Assembly: GCA_023052935.1 (NCBI GenBank)
Contig: CM041292.1
Coordinates: 112,683,436 to 112,747,435 of the forward strand
From: Piezodorus guildinii
Lineage: Eukaryota > Arthropoda > Insecta > Hemiptera > Pentatomidae
DNA: 64,000 bases
Direction of reading: 5' to 3'
Position numbers and translations under genes: made by a program. Below the pieces are notes generated by a model that had not been told where the DNA came from, made no database searches, and saw only the letters and a program-made list of their open reading frames with translations. This document shows, piece after piece, positions 57,843 to 64,000 of this stretch (positions are counted from its first letter, which is position 1; each line of letters begins with the position of its first letter).

Positions 57843-58010
57843 TCTTTTGAATTAAAACATGCCACGGAAGAGATACCACTGGGTGTTGTCATCTTCCTCA
57901 TGCCTGACATGCCACTTTTTATTGTGATTTTGACAGACAATCCACTGATTGTTATATGTATGTATAAACAGGTGTGGATAAAGAAATAAAGTTATTAAAA
58001 AAAAAAAAAA

Positions 58011-58692
58011 TAAAACCCTGCATCTGGCTCCTGGACAATCGTGTGTGCCCGTAACATATTTGTTTTGTTTGCTTGGAAGAGAGACTAAGGTTTTACATAT
58101 TTATCAGCACACCTACAGATATTCCAAATTATGTCTCAAATGAAGATAACTTTTAAACTTATAGCGTTTATTATACATTGATATAATGAGATTATTTAAT
58201 ATCATTAAGAGCCACTTTCCAAAAAACTGTAAAACTTTTGACATTGAACTACAATAACAAAAACTTGCTAAAATGTCTGAGACACATACACCAATTTTAA
58301 ATATAACATTTCGGTTCCCAATAATTTGTCGACTTATCGCACCATTTTGCGAGACTAATTAATTTTGACTCTGAGAACCTTCAAACATGAATTTGTTTTG
58401 GAAACTCACAATCGCAATACCTATACTCCTAGGTATAGGTATATTTCATTTATAGGTAAGTGAAAGTAAAAAATTATTGCATACAAAAACTGTTACGTGA
58501 GTTAAAAATTAGGTTATGAATGAATTTTTAATGCTGATAATTTTTGCTTATCAAGCAAGTGAAAAGACTAAATACCGTAGTAAGAATTTGAGCATGATAT
58601 GAGGTATAACCATAATATGAACAATTACGATCATTTGAATGGAGTTCAGTCAGTTAATTAATTAATTCTGTTAAATATTTATGATGACGTAC
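58011..58692 (-). other. Gr intron 3 start, with a repeat X terminus
   Basis: Contains a diverged X 3' end at about 58380-58470 (ending TAGGTAAGTGAAAGTAAA). The rest is AT-rich intron. An 81-codon stop-free stretch on the minus strand (58105-58350) lacks usable splice sites. Confidence 0.5.
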
Positions 58693-58937
58693 CTGAAGAG
58701 AATGACACTTAGAGAAGTACTTAAGGATGCCTGCGATTTCAAACCAAACTGTTATCGGACCAAAGGCTTGAAACATGTTAATCAAAACTTTGATTTGGGA
58801 ACGAAGTATACTGTCAAAGATATTTCTCTTATTGCTGAATAAAGTCTGTGTACGTAAATACAATAATATTATTTCGACTGTTATAAATACTATTGAATAA
58901 AACGTCCAACACGAAAAGAGTTTGAAGTGTGGAATGC
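58693..58937 (-). CDS. Gr exon 3: TM1 and TM2
   Basis: Acceptor TTTTTTTTTACAG before 58937 and donor CAG/GTACGT after 58693. Two leading bases join the G of exon 2 to form Gly, then 81 codons follow. TM1 is FSCWTFYSIVFITVEIILLY; the SW/CW-x-x-Y-S start is typical of Gr TM1. TM2 is IKVLINMFQAFGPITVWFEI. The exon ends KYFSKCHSLQ and splices in phase 0 to EDLNAYNMV of exon 4 across a 21.4-kb intron. Confidence 0.88.
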
Positions 58938-59175
58938 CTGTAAAAAAAAAAGTTCATAAAAAATAGAATTCATATCATTTTGAAGAAGACCATTGATAAT
59001 TTATAAAAATATTGCTTTTTAGTGTGGTTCTTATTTTTTTTTTAATGGAAAGGAAACATATCCATAATTATACAATTTTGCATTCAACCCATTACATATG
59101 TTGTAAAGTCAATTTTAATAATTAAAATAAAGAATTTGAAATAATCCTTGATTATGCCAATCACATTAATGCTTT

Positions 59176-59485
59176 ACCCGCGATCTTTTATAAATATATT
59201 GGAGTTCTAGCACTGGCTAGATTCTCCACTCAATGTGATGTATGTATGAGTGTGTGTATGTGTATATAGGTGTGTATAATAGGTATAGGTAGTATAAGTG
59301 AATTCTTGACATTATTGCATTGATTCATTATTGTGTATACATTTTATTGTAATTTTATTCCGTGTAAATATTGTATGAATGTAGTATGTATGATATCTTT
59401 CAGCACTACTATTGATGTCCAAATTGGGATAGATTGTAATTTTACTCAATAAAAATTGTTGTTGCTGAAAAAAAAAAAAAAAAAA
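59176..59485 (+). mobile_element. Jockey A/B family 3' UTR copy, extreme 5' truncation
   Basis: GTTCTAGCACTGGCTAGATT and TCCACTCAATGTGATGTATG match the 3' UTR of copy A at 12157-12200. It continues to the same polyadenylation end and poly(A). AATGCTTTA occurs at 59167-59175 and 59486-59494. No coding sequence; it contains only the end of the element. It lies in Gr intron 2. Confidence 0.9.
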
Positions 59486-59494
59486 AATGCTTTA

Positions 59495-59884
59495 AAACCT
59501 GGTTTTCGACCCTAATACTCCATGCAATCCGCCCTACTATTATCCAACATATGTATGATTAATAGTTCCTATGATAAATTGTATTAAAAAATTTATTTTT
59601 TATTTTTATTAAAAAAACAGATTCATAATATTATTTAGGAAAATATCTTGAAAAGTAGTAAAAATCATTCGAAAAAATAGTTATATGGTTCCTTAAATGG
59701 GCTTTAATTTTAGTGGTTAGCTTTTGAATTTAGCTTATTTTGTTGAAAATTAGTGTTTAATTTTCGGATTTCTTGCTATTATTACATCGGTTATTCCGTA
59801 AGACTAGGAAAACAACCAGACGTAATGGTGGAATGGTCGTGGGTAGCCGATATCACCCGAAGACATTGCAGATGCGGTTTCGAC
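59495..59884 (-). other. Gr intron 2 part, unassigned
   Basis: AT-rich. The patch 59805-59880 (TAATGGTGGAATGGTCGTGG) has more balanced composition and may be an old transposon piece. Confidence 0.4.
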
Positions 59885-61021
59885 TAGGGATTACAATCCA
59901 ATAAAATGGATCCGGCAATCCGACGGATCCGGCATCATCAAACCTTTACCGGATCCGATTATAGCAACTTTTGGCCAAAAATAGTGCAGTTTAACGAGTC
60001 CATACTTCGAATGCGTTAAATTTGGTGTGCATGTGTGGTTGTGAGTCGTTTGATGCCATATTGCATCACCACATCGGTTCAGTTCAGTATCATTCGTTCA
60101 CAGCGGGTTAGGAAAATAAATGTGTTTTTGTTTTGTTAGTGCTTCGCGTAAGTATAAAGATATTATCTTATTCGAGCTGTAGCATCCAATATTGTAGAAG
60201 AACTTCTGAAACAACCCTAAAATTTGTTTTAGAGAATAGCTCACTCATGACACGGTGTGAAGTACTGAATTATATGAAGCACTGCATACAAATCTACTGA
60301 ATTATAGAAAGACTGAGCCACGTTACTGCTCACGTCTTTATAGATTTCACTTTCTCAGATAATTCAAATAATTTATAACGTAACTAATTGAGATGGGAAT
60401 TGTGAATACAATGATATTAAATTATTAGGGAATGCTAACAAACAAGTCTTATATTCATGATAGACCATCATCATTTGATCAATATGTCTAATGAATGGCA
60501 TAATTATCACAATAATGATGAACTTTAACTCTTTAAATTATTCTACTGACAATATTTGTGTTTCAAAAAGTATTTAAGTACTAATTATTTTAGTATATAT
60601 TATCACAAATCAATTTTGATTTTGGGAAATGGATCGTAGAAAACAAATAGTGTTAAATCTTGTCACCGACAAGTCGACTTGTAATAGGGCTACAAACACA
60701 GCCGGCTGCCGAACAGGCCCTTCTAGCTTCTTCACTTATAGGCTTCATATTCATCAAATAACCAATCTATAGCCGACTGTTTTAACAGCCGTTAAACTTT
60801 TACTGGTTACCTGAACTGCTAAATTTAAATTCTTTTCTCCATGTCTAATCCTAACATAACATTTATTTTATAAGCTTCCTATTATGAGCACAATTACACT
60901 CGAATAACTCACTAACAGCTCATCTTGGACCGAAAAGCGAAAATCAATCTGATTTCGTCGATCCATCCGGATTGATAAGATTCGAGCCGGATTGAAAATT
61001 ACGCCAGATTGCAATTCCCTA
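59885..61021. mobile_element. hAT-like non-autonomous DNA transposon
   Basis: Ends TAGGGATTACAATCCAATAA (left) and, as reverse complement of the right end, TAGGGAATTGCAATCTGGCG. ATCCGG-rich subterminal motifs occur on both sides (GGATCCGGCAATCCGACGGA at left, CCATCCGGATTGATAAGATT at right). The 8-bp flanks GTTTCGAC (59877-59884) and CTTGCGAC (61022-61029) agree at 6 of 8 positions, as expected for an old hAT target duplication. The interior (1.14 kb) has no transposase frame. Confidence 0.75.
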
Positions 61022-61253
61022 CTTGCGACCAGAGATCTATGTATTTGATATAAAAATCAATCCAAGATGGGGAAGAGAAAAAAATTCGAATTGCTGTATA
61101 AAACGTAAAAATTTAAAATAACTACCTCAGTCGTATAGTCAGTATGAATAATCAGTACACAATCTTGGCCATACATAACTAAATCACGGAAAAATATTAG
61201 GAGACGATAAGAGTGGCATAATGATAAATCTCACTAATAAGATGTTGGCTTTG
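61022..61253 (-). other. Gr intron 2 part
   Basis: Short unassigned stretch. Includes a splice-flanked 53-bp open segment (61126-61178) that was considered and rejected as a Gr exon. Confidence 0.5.
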
Positions 61254-61445
61254 ATAGGGATCTTTAACGAGTACCTGACATCTCATAGGCACGGGACTAC
61301 CTTTTTATGTACCCTCCGAAGGACTGCATAACTTAAGATTTTTTACTCCATCCTAAGTTAAAAATCCTAGGGCCACCTGCGGGTTTGAACCCGTGACCTT
61401 GGGCATAGAATGTTGTTATACTAGCCACTTTACTACAAGTGACCC
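61254..61445 (-). repeat. SINE-A copy lacking its 3' tail
   Basis: tRNA-like head at 61380-61445 (GGGTTTGAACCCGTGACCTT on the plus strand) and body to ATAGGGATCTTTAACGAGTA. The AAATAAATAAAC tail region is missing. Confidence 0.78.
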
Positions 61446-61558
61446 CAGTTAACATTTTTTTTAATTAACATTTTTAAAAACAGTTTATTTAACTCAAGTA
61501 TTTATACCAATTCTTTCAACGATCAACCACCACAAGATATGTTATGCAAATAAAGTAC

Positions 61559-61711
61559 CTTTATGTTCAATATAAGGAAATCCACCAATCATCCGTAAGC
61601 AATATATTACTGGTTTAATTACTTTGTAGAAGGAGGATTCTGGTTTGCCAGTCAGGCCCTTTGTCTTCTGCAATGCTGTTCCACGCCAATCGTTATGTCC
61701 TTTTATTATTC
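61559..61711 (-). CDS. Gr exon 2: N-terminal region with the conserved pre-TM1 helix
   Basis: Acceptor TTGTTCCAG before 61711 and donor AAAG/GTACTT after 61559. The 50 complete codons include SSFYKVIKPVIYCLRMIGGF followed by PYIEHK. This is the F-Y-x-x-I-K-P-x-x-Y-x-x-R-x-x-G-x-x-P pattern that opens many insect Gr proteins. Enters and leaves in phase 1. It has no in-frame ATG before the motif, so a further upstream exon is required. Confidence 0.85.
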
Positions 61712-62189
61712 CTGGAACAATTGAAATATATGAATGACGAACAGATGTGTATTCATTATAAAGTTAAATCGTCCATAAAGTAGTCGTTTCAAAACAAAGT
61801 AAATGGCGTACTATAACTTTTTGTGGGCAAACATCAAGTTTGTCGTGAAATCGTTTATATGTTGGTAGAATACATTTGCAATATAGGCTAGGAAGGGATG
61901 AGAATAATAACAAATTGATATATGGTATAAGAGGTTTGCTGGTATGGATTTATCTGAATCTCAGAGTTTTAAATTTTAGACTTATACCCCTCGGCTTCAT
62001 TTACGTTTGTTACATGTTAATTTCGATTAAGGTGTATAAATAAAGTTGGGAAGGAGAGAGAATCAATAATTCTTTTCCTCTCCTTGCGGTATTCCAAGGC
62101 TTTTTTATTTTTTCAAAACTATTAGAATACGACACATAATGAGAGCTAAAATTAAACATAATAATCTGAAATTAGACGAAAACAAATAC

Positions 62190-62292
62190 CATTTTTGTTA
62201 AAAAGAATCGATGCTGTTGGATTCATGTTCACAAAACAGTTATCCGAAGCACTGGGAATGGTAATCATGAGTCGGCCTTTAATGGGTGACAT
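62190..62292 (-). CDS. Gr exon 1 (candidate)
   Basis: Starts at ATG 62292-62290 and encodes MSPIKGRLMITIPSASDNCF and 14 more residues, ending at AAAAATG/GTATTT in phase 1. Exon 2 needs exactly one leading base, and the junction restores a Gly codon. It is the only plausible start found upstream of exon 2. The sequence has no family motif, as expected for the variable Gr N-terminus. No promoter element was identified. Confidence 0.45.
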
Positions 62293-62754
62293 GGCGTGAC
62301 AGCAAATTATTTTAAACAAGAGTACTATTTGTAATATTATAATAATATCAAAAATGAAAATGACTCATCATTTAGATTATCTAACAGCAAGCGGTCACGA
62401 TATCTGTAGCCAGTGTCAAAAATTTCAGTTCACATTTTTATAGATGTTTGTAAAGAAAGCGAATTTCTTTACTTCAATAACTATGTATCAAGATACCTGT
62501 AGATTAATTATTAGATGCTATGGTCATTACCAGAGCTGTCCTAAATATAAATAAAATCATTTAAATAAAACAATTTATCATTCTTATTATTATTAAATAT
62601 TACTTTGATTTATAGCAAATTAAAAACGAATTAAAGCAATAAATCAATTAATAAAAGGTCAAAGATAAGTGAAAGTAATAAATTGAGGCAGAGTAACTTT
62701 TTTTTATTACGAACTATTAATTGTTGATCTTTGATTATTATAAATTAAATCTAA
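62293..62754. other. Upstream of the Gr first exon; no clear promoter
   Basis: AT-rich. GATAAGTGAAAGTAATAAAT at 62667 is an X terminus fragment. No convincing TATA or initiator could be singled out. Confidence 0.4.
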
Positions 62755-63170
62755 TGCGATCTACTCACGACTCTCACTTACATCCTTTCTTAAAACCAAT
62801 TTAGGAACTTTTAAACAAAGTTAAAGTTAAAAAAGTATAAAAAAAATTACATTAAATTACGATGGAAACATTTATTTTGGATTAAATAATATATTACCTA
62901 CAGAAATCACTATTTTTTATGCGCTTTTCGTCACTCCCTATCACTTCGTTTATTAATTAATTTTTGTTTTCTACAATCATTAGCTTTCCAAATGAATATT
63001 ATACATCAATAGTACTGTTTTCCGAAAATAAAGTTTAACATAGAAAACTATTTCTGTTGTATTCTCCTTCAGTTGGTTATCGCATTTTTTCATATTTACC
63101 CGTTTTGTCAATGTAATATCGGGAAATAATTGGGTATTACAAATAATCAAAGTTAAAGATACTTTAGAAC
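62755..63170 (+). repeat. Repeat X copy (forward, 5' half, diverged)
   Basis: Starts ATGCGATCTACTCACGACTC then TCACTTACATCC, followed by TTGGATTAAATAATATATTA, CTTTTCGTCACTCCCTATCA and TATTTACCCGTTTTGTCAAT. Confidence 0.65.
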
Positions 63171-64000
63171 AGGTATGGGCAACCTTTGACATGTTTGGAG
63201 CAACCTTTGACATGTTATGGGCCAATCTTTAATGTGCAAGTACGTTCGCCGGCCGTGTTTAAAAGTCGTCTTCATAATTTTTAACTACATATATCAGACA
63301 TGAAATAACACTTGTTTATAAAAAAAGTTCGCTATCTTATATAGGCAAAATGAAAGAATGATCTAGAATCGTCTTGTGTAGAAAAATAATCCTTTTAGAC
63401 CAGGCAAAGAAGGCCAAAAAATGACCTCATGTCGGAAGAAGTTAGAGACAAGCTGAATTTTTGCAAGTTGTTAGAACTAATTGATAGAAACATTCTCCCA
63501 AAATTCCCAACCCCTTCTCGTTGTGCTAATCAGTTTTTAATAATAATAAGTTTTTATTTGCTACTGAGTTTTGGTGTTGGAAAGAGGATTTCTCTAGACA
63601 TTTTTTCCCCTTTCTTAAAATAAATAAATTAAAATGTTAAAAGAAGTCCTTGAGTATTTATAATTCGCAAATAATTCCAATTATAAATAAAATCGCAAGT
63701 TTACTAATAATAAATACCAATAGTTTAACTTTAAGAAATTCAGAAGAAAGATACTCGGATAATAAAATATAAAGAAATTGTCTTAATTATTTATTGCCAA
63801 CCTAGGTCTATATTGTAGGTTTGATATTTCTTACTCAGTACCTTGAGACAACCTGATGAAGACCTAAAACAAGGACCTACATACTTTGGCAATAAATAGT
63901 TAAGGCTATTGCAATAAATAATTTTGACGACCATTCAAACTATATTCCATACAAGTTACTTGACTTTAAAAAATAATAATAAAAACATAGATTGTTAACA
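63171..64000. other. Unassigned right end of the window
   Basis: A 64-codon plus-strand frame at 63429-63623 (MSEEVRDKLNFCKLLELIDR start) has no recognised family and no matching splice context. Otherwise AT-rich. A small tandem phrase AACCTTTGACATGTTTGGAG / AACCTTTGACATGTTATGGG occurs at 63181-63222. Confidence 0.4.

Larger units (their letters stand above)
53851..58010 (+). mobile_element. Jockey-clade LINE copy D, near full length
   Basis: ORF1 (53879-55222), overlapping ORF2 (55212-57842), short 3' UTR, AATAAA at 57985-57990 and poly(A) at 57996-58009. It is a different family from copies A and B at nucleotide level (AT-richer, different 3' UTR) with the same architecture. Antisense in the Gr intron between exons 3 and 4. 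The left end is approximate. Confidence 0.88.
23640..62292 (-). other. Gustatory receptor gene (Gr), seven-exon model spanning 38.6 kb
   Basis: Joining exons 62190-62292, 61559-61711, 58693-58937, 36718-37254, 33230-33301, 23972-24061 and 23640-23711 gives about 423 codons with no internal stop. All six introns start GT, end AG, and have matching phases (1,1,0,0,0,0). The product would be a seven-transmembrane insect gustatory receptor (7tm_7 family), a ligand-gated channel with intracellular N-terminus in taste neurons. Evidence is the SSFYKVIKPVIYCLRMIGGF block before TM1, seven hydrophobic segments, a GFINLNRKYLVS block and TYLIVLVQF. Length is typical (380-450). Introns are 479 bp, 2.6 kb, 21.4 kb, 3.4 kb, 9.2 kb and 260 bp; the long ones are packed with transposons. 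The subfamily is not assigned: the TM5-TM7 region reminded me somewhat of the CO2-receptor lineage, but only an alignment can decide. The first exon is the least certain part. Confidence 0.85.

Noticed and set aside
58105..58350. 81-codon stop-free stretch on the minus strand near Gr exon 3
   Set aside because: Hydrophobic only because it is AT-rich; no suitable donor, and the exon 3 to exon 4 junction is already in phase.
58834..58845. Alternative acceptors inside Gr exon 3 (at 58845 and 58834)
   Set aside because: The TTTTTTTTTACAG acceptor at 58938-58939 has a far better pyrimidine tract and adds TM1 in frame with exon 2.
61126..61178. Short splice-flanked segment in phase with Gr exon 2, encoding YGQDCVLIIHTDYTTE
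   Set aside because: It would place a loop where TM1 belongs. Exon 3 extended to 58937 supplies a proper TM1 (FSCWTFYSIVFITV) and the correct phase on its own.
63429..63623. 64-codon plus-strand frame at the right end
   Set aside because: No recognised family, no flanking splice sites of quality and no neighbour exon; chance cannot be excluded.

Overview
This is an AT-rich, intron-bearing animal genome segment, almost certainly from an insect and possibly a hemipteran; the order is a guess. The insect call rests on a spliced 7-TM gustatory receptor gene, a sigma-class glutathione S-transferase exon, Jockey- and I-clade LINEs, mariner elements and tRNA-derived SINEs. Roughly two thirds of the window is transposon or dispersed repeat. 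Only two host genes are supported, both on the minus strand.

Host genes. (1) A GST sigma N-terminal exon lies at 5191-5328; the rest of that gene should lie left of position 1. (2) A gustatory receptor (Gr) is split into seven exons between 62292 and 23640. Joining 62190-62292 (tentative first exon), 61559-61711, 58693-58937, 36718-37254, 33230-33301, 23972-24061 and 23640-23711 gives GT-AG introns with matching phases (1,1,0,0,0,0) and an open frame of about 423 codons. It has seven plausible membrane segments and ends in the TYLIVLVQF family signature. A coding sequence of about 1.27 kb is spread over 38.6 kb, and the introns consist mostly of transposons.

Layout. 1-5 kb: SINE and LINE scraps, a degenerate tandem repeat, repeat X, then the GST exon. 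6-12.4 kb: repeat K with a nested SINE, then a full-length but decayed Jockey element with 13-bp target duplications. 13.4-19.6 kb: repeat X, a MITE with long terminal inverted repeats, a 1.28-kb mariner, and a CR1-superfamily LINE. 20-23 kb: LINE remnants, an inverted duplication and three SINE-A copies. 23.6-62.3 kb: the Gr locus. Its introns hold a Harbinger-like element with nested K, a second Jockey copy, a decayed mariner, repeats L and X, a CR1 tail, a 3.4-kb foldback element built of 109-bp monomers, a third Jockey inserted in X, an I-clade LINE containing a solo LTR, another Jockey, a Jockey tail and a hAT-like element. 62.3-64 kb: repeat X and unassigned sequence.

Interactions. All LINE coding regions except the 29-31.5 kb and 43.5-44.4 kb copies carry several stops or frameshifts, so the region records repeated nested insertion and decay. 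In the Gr introns the Jockey copies and the solo LTR are antisense to the gene, while the I-clade LINE and CR1 tail are sense. Repeat X carries a perfect splice-donor-like core (GGTAAGT) at its inverted termini, so copies in the Gr introns could supply cryptic splice sites. All calls were made by eye; no database search was run.
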